Source: an uncultured Clostridium sp. (lineage in GTDB: Bacteria; Bacillota; Clostridia; Lachnospirales; Lachnospiraceae). Taken from it: a stretch of 8,148 bases of DNA. The translations under genes and the position numbers were made by a program. Below the pieces are notes generated by a model. It was not told where the DNA came from. It saw only the letters and a program-made list of their open reading frames with translations, and searched no databases. Positions 1-6,235 of the stretch are shown one piece after another. The stretch covers positions 1 to 8,148 of the forward strand of contig CANRXD010000059.1 in the NCBI GenBank assembly GCA_947643685.1, read 5' to 3'. Positions within the stretch are counted from its first letter, which is position 1. The number at the start of each line of letters is the position of its first letter.

Positions 1-14
1 TCGTAATCTGCCAT
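1..14 (-). CDS. Start of a divergent minus-strand gene, 5' fragment only
   Basis: Read on the minus strand, an ATG at 14-12 is followed by codons for Ala, Asp and Tyr, then a GA-starting codon (Asp or Glu) at the window edge. An AGGAGGA ribosome binding site lies 6 bases upstream (21-27), and a near-consensus promoter lies at 47-75. This combination is too good to be chance, so I call a gene start. Only four full codons are visible, so the product cannot be identified. It is transcribed away from tex and shares the control region with it. Confidence 0.75.
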
Positions 15-20
15 TGTATT

Positions 21-27
21 TCCTCCT
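21..27 (-). promoter_or_regulatory. Ribosome binding site of the divergent gene
   Basis: The minus strand reads AGGAGGA, a full match to the anti-Shine-Dalgarno sequence, 6 bases before the ATG at 14. It is the main evidence that a gene starts at the left edge. Confidence 0.8.
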
Positions 28-46
28 ACTAAATAAATCCTTCCCC

Positions 47-75
47 ATTCTAGCATGAAAGCAGGGCCTTGTCCA
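47..75 (-). promoter_or_regulatory. Sigma-A promoter of the divergent gene
   Basis: On the minus strand, TGGACA (75-70, 5 of 6 to TTGACA) is separated by exactly 17 bases from TAGAAT (52-47, 5 of 6 to TATAAT). A TG one base upstream of the -10 makes it an extended -10 promoter. Transcription would start near position 40, giving a leader of about 25 bases that contains the AGGAGGA site. The -35 box overlaps the left half of the dyad at 72-96. Confidence 0.7.
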
Positions 76-96
76 GATTTAAGTTGCACATCTGGA
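72..96. promoter_or_regulatory. Inverted repeat between the divergent promoters, possible operator
   Basis: TCCAGAT (72-78) and ATCTGGA (90-96) are perfect 7-base inverted arms around an 11-base spacer, an 18-base centre-to-centre distance. The left arm overlaps the -35 of the leftward promoter (70-75). The spacer ends in the -35 TTGCAC of the rightward promoter (84-89), and the right arm continues into its spacer. A dimeric repressor bound here could block both promoters. That role is inferred from geometry alone; a 7-bp repeat can also arise by chance. Confidence 0.35.
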
Positions 97-112
97 AGCT
101 TTGAACTATAAT
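84..112 (+). promoter_or_regulatory. Sigma-A promoter of the tex operon
   Basis: TTGCAC (84-89) and a perfect TATAAT (107-112) are separated by 17 bases. The predicted start is near 119-120, which gives tex a leader of about 187 bases containing the hairpins at 133-246. I see no comparable promoter in the gaps between tex and rimI, so this is the best candidate for driving the whole six-gene run. Confidence 0.75.
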
Positions 113-132
113 AAGATTACAGTTTGCAGGGC

Positions 133-197
133 GGGGAAAAACGGATGAAACCGGCCGTCAAGCTGGCTTGTAAGGCCGGCTTCATCCGTTTTTCCCC
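133..197 (+). repeat. Long hairpin in the tex leader (element 1, first stem)
   Basis: The arms 133-156 and 174-197 are 24 bases each and complementary at 23 positions, the exception being A150 opposite C180. The 17-base loop contains a smaller inverted repeat, CAAG (159-162) with CTTG (167-170). It begins about 13 bases after the predicted transcription start. No T-run follows the right arm; the T5 lies inside the arm and is followed by CCCC. It is therefore not a standard Rho-independent terminator. It could stabilise the message, act in attenuation, or be a mobile or dispersed hairpin element. Confidence 0.7.
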
Positions 198-215
198 ATC
201 GGGCGGCCGCCCGAT
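198..215. repeat. Perfect 18-bp palindrome in the tex leader
   Basis: ATCGGGCGG followed by CCGCCCGAT is fully self-complementary and very GC-rich. It sits directly between the long stem ending at 197 and the hairpin starting at 217, with only one base after it. Part of this sequence, GCCCG two bases before GCTTCTTGTCCG, recurs in the reverse complement of the element at 6148-6228, so the palindrome appears to belong to the same repeat family. A perfect palindrome has no loop, so in RNA it would either fold with its centre unpaired or pair between molecules. Confidence 0.7.
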
Positions 216-216
216 G

Positions 217-246
217 CTTCTTGTCCGTCGAAAGACGGGCAAGAAG
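217..246 (+). repeat. Core hairpin of the repeat family, copy 1, with GAAA tetraloop
   Basis: Left arm 217-229 and right arm 234-246 make 13 pairs closed by a GAAA (GNRA-type) loop. The only non-Watson-Crick pair is U224.G239, at the eighth position from the base. The arms carry CTTCTTGTCCG and CGGGCAAGAAG. The same 13-pair architecture, with a pair of the same kind at position 8, occurs at 6169-6197 (opposite strand) and 6275-6303. It lies about 50 bases upstream of the tex ribosome binding site and has no T-run. Confidence 0.7.
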
Positions 247-294
247 AAACCCGTAAACAGAGACGATCTAAATCCGTTATGACAGAAGACGCAC

Positions 295-300
295 AAGGAG
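295..300 (+). promoter_or_regulatory. tex ribosome binding site that fixes the start at 306
   Basis: AAGGAG ends 5 bases before the ATG at 306. An in-frame ATG at 279 has no Shine-Dalgarno match upstream, and this site would lie inside its coding sequence. The 306 start also gives the usual Tex beginning (MDIIAAL). Confidence 0.7.
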
Positions 301-305
301 TAAAC

Positions 306-2447
306 ATGGACATAATAGCAGCGCTTACAAAAGAACTTTCGGTGGGCCGTAATCAGGTAGAGGCCGCCGTAAAACTGATTGATGAAGGGAACACCATTCC
401 GTTCATTGCCAGATACCGAAAAGAGGCCACAGGTGCCTTAAATGATGAAATACTGAGAAATCTGGATGAGCGGCTAAAATACTTAAGGGGCCTGGAAGAA
501 AGAAAATCTCAGGTTATCGCCTCCATCGAGGAGCAGGAAAAGCTGACCCCTGAGCTTAAGAAAAAAATCGAAGAGGCACAGACCATGGTGGCCGTGGAGG
601 ATTTGTATCTTCCCTATCGTCCCAAGCGGAAAACAAGAGCCAGCGTGGCAAAGGAGAAGGGTCTGGAGCCCCTGGCCGATCTGATTATTCTCCAGCTTAT
701 GAAAAAGCCTCTGGAAGAAGAAGCAGCAGCCTTTGTTTCTGAAGAAAAGGGAGTTTCCACCGTAAAAGAGGCAATCACAGGAGCTATGGATATTTTGGCG
801 GAACGGTTCTCGGAGGACGCCAGATTTCGTACTTATATCCGGAAAACCACGATGGAAGAGGGGCTGATTTCTTCCGAGGTTAAGGATGAAAATGCAGAAT
901 CCGTTTATGAAATGTATTACCATTATGAGGAGCCTGTGAAAAAATGTGCCGGGCACCGGGTTCTGGCCTTAAACAGAGGGGAAAAGGAAAAAATCCTGTC
1001 CGTAAAGATTACGGCCCCGGAAGATAAAATTTTAACCTATCTGGAAAAGCAGGTGATTCTTAAAGATAATCCTGTGACAACTCCGGTACTCAAGGCAGCA
1101 ATTTCAGACAGTTACAGCCGTCTGATTGCTCCGGCCATCGAGAGGGAGGTTCGCAATGATCTGACGGAAAAAGCCGAAGACGGAGCGATCCGCATCTTTG
1201 GAAAAAATCTGGAGCAGCTTTTGATGCAGCCTCCGATTTCCGGTCATGTGGTACTGGGCTGGGATCCGGCGTTCCGTACAGGCTGTAAGCTGGCTGTGGT
1301 AGATGCCACCGGAAAGGTGCTGGACACGGTAGTGATTTATCCCACTGCTCCCCAGAACAGGGTGGAAGAGGCCAAAAAGGTTCTGAAAAAATTAATTAAG
1401 GAATATCATATTTCTCTGATTTCCGTGGGAAACGGAACTGCATCCAGAGAATCTGAGCAGATCATTGCAGAATTTTTAAAGGAAATTCCGGATCATGTTC
1501 AGTACATCATTGTGAATGAGGCAGGGGCTTCGGTCTACTCTGCCAGTAAGCTGGCCACGGAGGAATTTCCGCAGTTTGACGTGGGGCAGAGAAGCGCAGT
1601 CTCCATTGCCAGAAGACTTCAGGATCCCCTTGCGGAGCTGGTAAAGATTGACCCGAGGTCCATCGGTGTGGGCCAGTACCAGCATGATATGAACCAGAAG
1701 CATTTAAGCGAGGCTCTGGGAAATGTGGTGGAGGACTGTGTCAATAAGGTGGGTGTAGATTTGAATACGGCTTCCGCTTCACTGCTTGAATATATTTCCG
1801 GAATTTCAAAGGTCATCGCAAAAAATATTGTGTCCTATCGGGAAGAAAACGGGGCCTTTAAAAACAGAAAGCAGCTTTTAAAGGTGGCCAAGCTGGGTCC
1901 CAGGGCTTATGAACAGTGTGCCGGATTCATGCGTATTACCGGAGGGGATAATCCTCTTGACGCAACCAGCGTCCATCCGGAAAGCTATGGCGCCGCCACA
2001 GAGCTTTTGAACCGCCTTGGATTTAGCACAGAAGATATCGGGGCCGGAACCGTGGCAGGCCTGAGCCGGAAAATACATAGTCCGAAGGAACTGGCAGAAG
2101 AACTTGGTATTGGAGAGATGACACTTCAGGATATTGTAAAGGAGCTGGAAAAACCGGCCAGAGACCCCAGGGAGGAGATGCCGAAGCCGATTTTAAGGAC
2201 AGATGTACTGGATATGAAGGACCTTACGCCGGGAATGATTCTGAAGGGAACGGTTCGTAATGTGATTGATTTTGGCGCTTTTGTGGATATAGGCGTCCAT
2301 CAGGACGGACTGGTCCACATTTCCCAGATGTGTGAAAAATTCATCCGCCATCCGCTGGAGGCAGTCAGTGTCGGGGACGTGGTAGAAGTGAAAGTATTAA
2401 GTGTGGATGTGGCTAAGAAAAGGATTTCACTTACAATGAAACTGTAA
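306..2447 (+). CDS. tex: Tex family S1 RNA-binding protein
   Basis: This 713-residue protein matches the usual Tex length of roughly 710-780. Tex is a cytoplasmic nucleic-acid-binding protein linked to transcription and RNA metabolism; its exact role in most bacteria is unsettled. The order of domains is typical. A helical N-terminal region includes the family stretch EGNTIPFIARYRKEATG near residues 27-43. A YqgF/RNase H-like domain begins at GHVVLGWDPAFRTG (313-326). Helix-hairpin-helix repeats follow around 490-560 (YISGISKVIAKNIV from 496). A C-terminal S1 domain runs from about 643 to the end (GMILKGTVRNVIDFGAFVDIG). No frameshift or truncation is seen. The next gene starts 38 bases downstream with no terminator between them, which suggests co-transcription. 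Confidence 0.96.
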   Translation: MDIIAALTKELSVGRNQVEAAVKLIDEGNTIPFIARYRKEATGALNDEILRNLDERLKYLRGLEERKSQVIASIEEQEKLTPELKKKIEEAQTMVAVEDLYLPYRPKRKTRASVAKEKGLEPLADLIILQLMKKPLEEEAAAFVSEEKGVSTVKEAITGAMDILAERFSEDARFRTYIRKTTMEEGLISSEVKDENAESVYEMYYHYEEPVKKCAGHRVLALNRGEKEKILSVKITAPEDKILTYLEKQVILKDNPVTTPVLKAAISDSYSRLIAPAIEREVRNDLTEKAEDGAIRIFGKNLEQLLMQPPISGHVVLGWDPAFRTGCKLAVVDATGKVLDTVVIYPTAPQNRVEEAKKVLKKLIKEYHISLISVGNGTASRESEQIIAEFLKEIPDHVQYIIVNEAGASVYSASKLATEEFPQFDVGQRSAVSIARRLQDPLAELVKIDPRSIGVGQYQHDMNQKHLSEALGNVVEDCVNKVGVDLNTASASLLEYISGISKVIAKNIVSYREENGAFKNRKQLLKVAKLGPRAYEQCAGFMRITGGDNPLDATSVHPESYGAATELLNRLGFSTEDIGAGTVAGLSRKIHSPKELAEELGIGEMTLQDIVKELEKPARDPREEMPKPILRTDVLDMKDLTPGMILKGTVRNVIDFGAFVDIGVHQDGLVHISQMCEKFIRHPLEAVSVGDVVEVKVLSVDVAKKRISLTMKL

Positions 2448-2472
2448 AAATAGAGTACTCAAATAATAGAAT

Positions 2473-2477
2473 GGAGG
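2473..2477 (+). promoter_or_regulatory. Ribosome binding site that fixes the aminotransferase start
   Basis: GGAGG is 8 bases before the ATG at 2486. An in-frame ATG at 2471 would place this site inside the gene and has no Shine-Dalgarno match of its own, so 2486 is preferred. Confidence 0.7.
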
Positions 2478-2485
2478 AACAAAAC

Positions 2486-3664
2486 ATGAAGTACAATTTC
2501 GATGAGGTAGTTGACAGAAGAGGAACATCCGCCACAAAAGTGGAGAGAATGCCTGAGGGGTCTTCTGAGGATGCACTGGCCCTCTGGGTCGCAGATATGG
2601 ATTTTCCCTGTGCTGAGCCCATTTTAAAAGCACTTCACGAAAGAATAGACCGGAAGATTTTCGGATACACCGTTTATGACACGGATGAATGTCTGGGCGC
2701 TGTGACGGACTGGTTTAAAAAGCGCTATGGCTGGGAGGAGAAAAAGGAAAATCTTCTTTTCTCTCCGGGAATCGTATCTGCTTATGCGGTTCTTCTGAAT
2801 ATTTTAACAGAAGAGGGCGATGGAGTCGTGGTTCAGCGCCCCATTTATTATCCATTTATGATGAAGGCGAAAAGCAATAACCGTGTCATCGTGGACAATC
2901 CGCTGGTCTATGAAAATGGAAATTATAAAATGGATTTCGAAGATCTGGATGCAAAGATGGCGGATCCGAAGAACAAAGTTCTGGTATTCTGCAGCCCTCA
3001 TAATCCCACCGGCCGTGTGTGGACCGAAGAAGAAATCAGAACTGTCGTGGATATCTGCAAAAAATATGATAAGTGGATTATCTGCGATGAGATCCACTGT
3101 GATCTTCTGAGAAAGGGAGTTGTGTTCCATCCAATGGTCAAGGTGGCTCCGGACTATGCTGAAAAAATTGCAGTCTGCACGGCTCCCAGCAAGACCTTTA
3201 ATCTGGCGGGTATGAAGACATCCAACATAGTAATCCATAGCGAGGAATTGAAGGAAAAATGGAATGATTTCATTGGAAACAAGTTATCCATGAACGGTGT
3301 CTCGGCTCTGGGTCTTACGGCCATGGTGGCTGCTTACAGAGAAGGGGAAGAGTGGCTGGAGCAGGTAAAGGAATATCTGGACGGCAATTTTGCCTACATT
3401 GACAACTTCTTAAAAGAGCACCTTCCAAAGGCACATCTGGTTCCGGCAGAGGGTACCTACCTGGCCTGGATCGATTTTAACGCCTATGTAAACGGGGATG
3501 AGAAAAAGCTGGAAGAGCTGATGCAGAAAAAGGCAAAAGTGGCGTTGGATGAAGGTTACATCTTCGGTGATGCAGGAAAAGGCTTTGAGCGCATTAACCT
3601 GGCGTCTCCGAGAAGCGTCATCGCGGAATGCATGGAACGGATTTTAAAAGCCTTTGAGGAATAA
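2486..3664 (+). CDS. patB: MalY/PatB family PLP-dependent aminotransferase / C-S beta-lyase
   Basis: This 392-residue fold-type I PLP enzyme has the usual length for the family. Relatives cleave C-S bonds of cystathionine or cysteine conjugates, giving pyruvate, ammonia and a thiol; some act as aminotransferases or regulators. The N-terminus MKYNFDEVVDRRGTSATKVE and the motif LWVADMDFPCAEPI are characteristic. Visible PLP-site features are NPTG (from N173), the cofactor-pyridine Asp D201 in IICDEIHCDL, the Schiff-base lysine K236 in SKTFNLAGMK, and a carboxylate-binding Arg near R376 in NLASPR. All key residues are intact. It lies between tex and a membrane protein with gaps of 38 and 8 bases. 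Substrate cannot be told from sequence, so the symbol marks the family only. Confidence 0.9.
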   Translation: MKYNFDEVVDRRGTSATKVERMPEGSSEDALALWVADMDFPCAEPILKALHERIDRKIFGYTVYDTDECLGAVTDWFKKRYGWEEKKENLLFSPGIVSAYAVLLNILTEEGDGVVVQRPIYYPFMMKAKSNNRVIVDNPLVYENGNYKMDFEDLDAKMADPKNKVLVFCSPHNPTGRVWTEEEIRTVVDICKKYDKWIICDEIHCDLLRKGVVFHPMVKVAPDYAEKIAVCTAPSKTFNLAGMKTSNIVIHSEELKEKWNDFIGNKLSMNGVSALGLTAMVAAYREGEEWLEQVKEYLDGNFAYIDNFLKEHLPKAHLVPAEGTYLAWIDFNAYVNGDEKKLEELMQKKAKVALDEGYIFGDAGKGFERINLASPRSVIAECMERILKAFEE

Positions 3665-3672
3665 GAAAAAAT

Positions 3673-4173
3673 ATGAAAATTGTTGTAAAAATGACAGCCA
3701 GGGATTTGTTTGATTTTTCCATGTACAATTCGTACAGCGGATTCACGGGAATTTTTAACATTGTCTTCACTGTGGGAGCGGTGGTAATTCTTGCTGTGAC
3801 CTGGAATTGGCCCACGGTAAACGTATACCAGAGAATTTTACTGGTATTCTGCGCTCTGATTTTTACTGTGGTGCAGCCAATTCTGCTGATGCAGAAATCG
3901 AAGCAGAAGGCCGCGTCAATAGGATTTTCGCTCCCCATAACTCTGACCCTGTCAGACGAAAAGTTTGCAGTGGAACAGGGCGGAGTTACCGGAGATATGG
4001 AGTGGGGGCAGATCTGGAAAGTGATCTGCATTAAGAGTCTGTACATTATCAAGGTGGGCCCCATTCGCGCTTACCTGATTCCCAAACGTTCCGTTGAGGG
4101 CAGAGAAAAAGAGCTGGAGAGTATCTTAAAAAAGAATCTTCCGGTTAGTAAAATGAAGGGGCTGAAAGCATGA
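3673..4173 (+). CDS. YcxB-like membrane protein of unknown function
   Basis: The protein has 166 residues. A short N-terminal part is followed by two hydrophobic segments, about 24-44 and 53-73, each long enough to cross the membrane. A C-terminal cytoplasmic-type domain (about 88-150) contains WGQIWKVICIKSLYIIKVG and AYLIPKRS. This two-helix plus C-terminal-domain layout resembles the YcxB-like family, whose function is unknown; that assignment is from pattern memory. The start has only a weak, distant GAGG (3656-3659). It begins 8 bases after the aminotransferase, and its TGA overlaps the tsaE ATG (ATGA at 4170-4173), so translational coupling to tsaE is likely. Nothing links it directly to t6A synthesis. 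Confidence 0.75.
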   Translation: MKIVVKMTARDLFDFSMYNSYSGFTGIFNIVFTVGAVVILAVTWNWPTVNVYQRILLVFCALIFTVVQPILLMQKSKQKAASIGFSLPITLTLSDEKFAVEQGGVTGDMEWGQIWKVICIKSLYIIKVGPIRAYLIPKRSVEGREKELESILKKNLPVSKMKGLKA

Positions 4174-4595
4174 TAAGAATAAGCAGCAGCCCGGAAGATA
4201 CTTATGCCCTTGGGAAACGCCTGGGAGAAAAAGCAGTCCCTGGAGAGATCATTTGCTTAAACGGCGATCTGGGCGTGGGAAAAACCGTGTTTACAAAAGG
4301 ATTTGCTGCCGGACTGGGAATTGTGGAGCCGGTAAACAGTCCTACATTTACCATTGTTAAACAGTATGACACCGGAAGAATGCCCATGTACCATTTTGAT
4401 GTATACCGGATCGGTGATGTGAGCGAGATGGAGGAGGTGGGGTATGAAGACTGCTTTTTCGGAGAGGGAGTTACTCTGATTGAGTGGTCCGCCCGTATTA
4501 CAGAGATTCTTCCGCCCCACGTAACAACAGTAACCATTGAAAAGGACCTGGAAAAGGGCTTCGATTACAGAAAAATTACGGTTGAGGAGACATAA
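4170..4595 (+). CDS. tsaE: tRNA t6A synthesis ATPase TsaE
   Basis: This 141-residue P-loop ATPase works with TsaB and TsaD in transferring the threonylcarbamoyl group to A37 of ANN-decoding tRNAs; its ATP hydrolysis resets the TsaBD complex. Walker A is GDLGVGKT at 32-39. The family motif NSPTF is at 56-60, followed by YHFDVYR (74-80), MEEVGYEDCF (87-96) and LIEWSARI (103-110). Length is normal for the family. AAGGGG near 4156-4160 gives a good ribosome binding site about 9 bases from the ATG. The start overlaps the previous stop, and tsaB begins on the base after its own stop. This order is common in Firmicutes. Confidence 0.96.
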   Translation: MIRISSSPEDTYALGKRLGEKAVPGEIICLNGDLGVGKTVFTKGFAAGLGIVEPVNSPTFTIVKQYDTGRMPMYHFDVYRIGDVSEMEEVGYEDCFFGEGVTLIEWSARITEILPPHVTTVTIEKDLEKGFDYRKITVEET

Positions 4596-5324
4596 ATGCG
4601 TATTTTAGGGATTGAGAGTTCTTCCCTGGTAGCTTCTGTGGCTATTGTGGAGGACGAAGTTACCATGGCCGAATATACGGCAAACTTTAAAAAGACCCAT
4701 TCCCAGACACTGCTTCCCATGATTGATTCCATGGTGGAGCTCCTTGGAATTGAGCTTTCCACCATGGATGCCATCGCCGTATCGGGGGGGCCCGGCTCCT
4801 TCACAGGTCTCCGGATTGGCTCTGCCACGGCCAAGGGACTGGGACTGGCTTTAAATAAACCGCTGATTCACGTTCCGACACTGGATGCCACAGCCTATAA
4901 CCTTTACGGGGCGGGAGCTCTTATCTGTCCCATCATGGATGCCAGAAGAAATCAGGTATATACAGGAATTTACCGGTTTGAAAAGGAATTTGAGACTGTA
5001 CATGGACAGGATGTCATGGACATGGGAAATCTGATTCATATTTTAAACGGCCTGGGAGAACCTGTGATTTTTCTGGGAGATGGTGTGCCTGTATACGAAA
5101 AGCAGATCGAAAAAAATATGTCGGCTCCTTTCCGGTTCGCCCCGGCTCATGCAAATCGCCAGAGGGCGGCCGCTGTGGCGGCCCTGGGGGCAGTTTACTT
5201 TAAAGAAGGTAAGGTTGAAACAGCGGACGAACACGGGCCTGACTATTTAAGAAAATCCCAGGCTGAGCGGGAGAGAGAAGCGAGGGAACAGACAGCTGCA
5301 AAAAAAGAAGGTGCGGAATGCTAA
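4596..5324 (+). CDS. tsaB: tRNA t6A synthesis scaffold protein TsaB
   Basis: This 242-residue ASKHA-fold paralogue of TsaD forms a heterodimer with it and is needed for t6A formation, but is not itself the catalyst. The start MRILGIESSS, the strongly conserved SGGPGSFTGLRIG (63-75) and MDARRNQVY (114-122) are typical. Asp-Thr-Ser is common near residue 7 in relatives; here it reads Glu-Ser-Ser, as in TsaD. The last 25 or so residues are a highly charged, probably helical tail (QAEREREAREQ), slightly longer than in the relatives I know. GAGGAGA at 4584-4590 is a strong ribosome binding site. The end overlaps the start of rimI by 7 bases if the upstream rimI start is used. Confidence 0.95.
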   Translation: MRILGIESSSLVASVAIVEDEVTMAEYTANFKKTHSQTLLPMIDSMVELLGIELSTMDAIAVSGGPGSFTGLRIGSATAKGLGLALNKPLIHVPTLDATAYNLYGAGALICPIMDARRNQVYTGIYRFEKEFETVHGQDVMDMGNLIHILNGLGEPVIFLGDGVPVYEKQIEKNMSAPFRFAPAHANRQRAAAVAALGAVYFKEGKVETADEHGPDYLRKSQAEREREAREQTAAKKEGAEC

Positions 5325-5776
5325 TGCTAAGACCGATGTCGGCAGATGATGTGGCGGAAGTGGCCGCCATGGAGAAGGAATGTTTTTCCGATGCATGGTC
5401 AGAGGGACTTTTGCGGGATATGTTAAAAAATCCTTATGATGAGGCCTGGGTTATGGTATGCCGGGACGGCATCTTCTGCGGTTATCTCAATGTCCGTTTC
5501 CTTTCCGGTGAGGGAGAATTAATGCGGATTGCTGTGAAAAAAGAATTTCGCGGCCATGGTTTATCCCGGAAATTGATGGACCAGATGGTAAAATCTGCAA
5601 AAGAAAAAGAGGTTTTTGATCTTACTCTGGAGGTGAGAGCGGGGAATCAGGCAGCCATAAACCTTTATAAATCATATGGTTTTAAAAAGGAGGCCGTAAG
5701 ACGCGGATACTATCACAATCCCACGGAAGACGCGTTCATCATGTGGCGACGCGGACTTCTAGGAATTACCACTTAA
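5318..5776 (+). CDS. rimI: GNAT family N-acetyltransferase RimI
   Basis: This 152-residue acetyltransferase moves an acetyl group from acetyl-CoA to a protein N-terminus; in enterobacteria the target is ribosomal protein bS18. The RimI pattern is clear: FSDAWSEG (23-30), the core strand MRIAVKKEFRGHGLS (69-83) with the acetyl-CoA-binding loop, LTLEVRAGNQAAINLYKSYGF (split around 103-122) with E105 at the usual catalytic position, and a late RRGYYHNPTEDAFIMW region. The loop ends in Ser where Gly or Ala is more usual. Two ATGs compete: 5318 (6 bases after the AGG of GAAGGTG) and 5324 (12 bases after it). I chose 5318 on spacing. It follows tsaB with an overlap and is the last gene of the run. 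Confidence 0.93.
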   Translation: MLMLRPMSADDVAEVAAMEKECFSDAWSEGLLRDMLKNPYDEAWVMVCRDGIFCGYLNVRFLSGEGELMRIAVKKEFRGHGLSRKLMDQMVKSAKEKEVFDLTLEVRAGNQAAINLYKSYGFKKEAVRRGYYHNPTEDAFIMWRRGLLGITT

Positions 5777-5800
5777 ATCCGACATTTTTTCAGCTATAAT
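5773..5800 (+). promoter_or_regulatory. Possible promoter upstream of the small CxxC protein
   Basis: A perfect TATAAT is at 5795-5800, with TTAAAT at 5773-5778 as the best -35, 16 bases away and weak. It overlaps the rimI stop. Just downstream, two copies of ATCCGGA (5809-5815 and 5829-5835) are spaced 20 bases apart, about two helical turns. They could form a 6-bp hairpin or a binding site. The strong -10 alone makes this a moderate call. Confidence 0.45.
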
Positions 5801-5872
5801 GTAGGGGTATCCGGAACCGATGCAGGGAATCCGGACAGCATACAATACAGGAAGCGGAAAGGTGAGGATTAC

Positions 5873-6115
5873 ATGAGAAAGTACGGAAAAAACGGACAGC
5901 TGGAAACAGTATTCTGCAATCTGTGCGGCAAAAAAATTGCGGTAAAAGAGGGGATTGTACGGGAAGGAGCTGCCATGTTCGATCATGCATGGGACTACTT
6001 TTCAGAAAAGGACGGAGAGGTTCATCATTTTGACCTTTGTGAGGCATGCTATGATGAGTTTATAAGCCAGTTCAGACTCCCGGTGGATGTGGAGGAACAG
6101 ACAGAGCTCTTCTGA
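5873..6115 (+). CDS. Small hypothetical protein with paired CxxC motifs
   Basis: This 80-residue protein begins after a good ribosome binding site (AAGGTGAGG, ending 6 bases before ATG). It has two CxxC pairs, CNLC at residues 15-18 and CEAC at 56-59, separated by 37 residues, a spacing suited to a single zinc-binding site. Between them lies an aromatic and acidic stretch (FDHAWDYFSEKDGEVHHFDL) with two adjacent histidines. The C-terminus is acidic. I do not recognise a named family. It has no signal peptide or membrane segment. It sits 96 bases after rimI, with its own likely promoter, and is followed by the hairpin elements. A structural zinc ribbon is the cautious reading. Confidence 0.8.
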   Translation: MRKYGKNGQLETVFCNLCGKKIAVKEGIVREGAAMFDHAWDYFSEKDGEVHHFDLCEACYDEFISQFRLPVDVEEQTELF

Positions 6116-6140
6116 TTTTCCTGCATGTCCGTTTAGAAAA

Positions 6141-6235
6141 CAAATGAGGTAACAGTTCAGCCATGCATCTTCTTGCCCGCGTACCGCGGACAAGAAGCGC
6201 CGGGCATCCGCATGGCTGAACTGTTACCAAATGAG
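6141..6235. repeat. Hairpin element 2 with 19-bp perfect inverted ends and flanking direct repeats
   Basis: The outer arms 6148-6166 and 6210-6228 are perfect 19-base inverted repeats (GGTAACAGTTCAGCCATGC and its complement). Inside is a second stem of 13 positions, 6169-6181 with 6185-6197, with a TAC loop and one mismatch, C6176 opposite A6190. On the minus strand that position is a G.U pair, matching the other copies at position 8. An asymmetric 12 bases (6198-6209) sit on the right side only. The direct repeat CAAATGAG flanks it at 6141-6148 and 6228-6235, each sharing one base with the arms. That looks like a target-site duplication of a small non-autonomous element. It encodes nothing convincing and no T-run follows it. 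Confidence 0.7.

Noticed and set aside
279..305. An upstream in-frame ATG that would lengthen Tex by nine residues
   Set aside because: It has no ribosome binding site, and the AAGGAG serving the ATG at 306 would lie inside it. The added residues are not typical of Tex.
483..956. A 157-codon open frame on the minus strand inside tex
   Set aside because: It is antisense to a clear, well-conserved gene, and its translation looks like no protein (Phe/Cys/His-rich shadow). No ribosome binding site is evident.
2471..2485. An upstream in-frame ATG for the PatB-like protein
   Set aside because: The only good Shine-Dalgarno (GGAGG, 2473-2477) lies after it and is spaced correctly for the ATG at 2486.
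2448..2485. A possible promoter or terminator between tex and patB
   Set aside because: The A/T-rich gap has no paired -35/-10 with proper spacing and no hairpin with a T-run.
2804..3238. A 144-codon open frame on the minus strand inside the PatB-like gene
   Set aside because: It is opposite intact catalytic motifs of the PLP enzyme and resembles no family; treated as a shadow frame.
3618..4064. A 148-codon open frame on the minus strand across the patB end and the YcxB-like gene
   Set aside because: The plus-strand frame has coherent membrane segments and operon spacing. The minus frame spans two genes and shows no domain.
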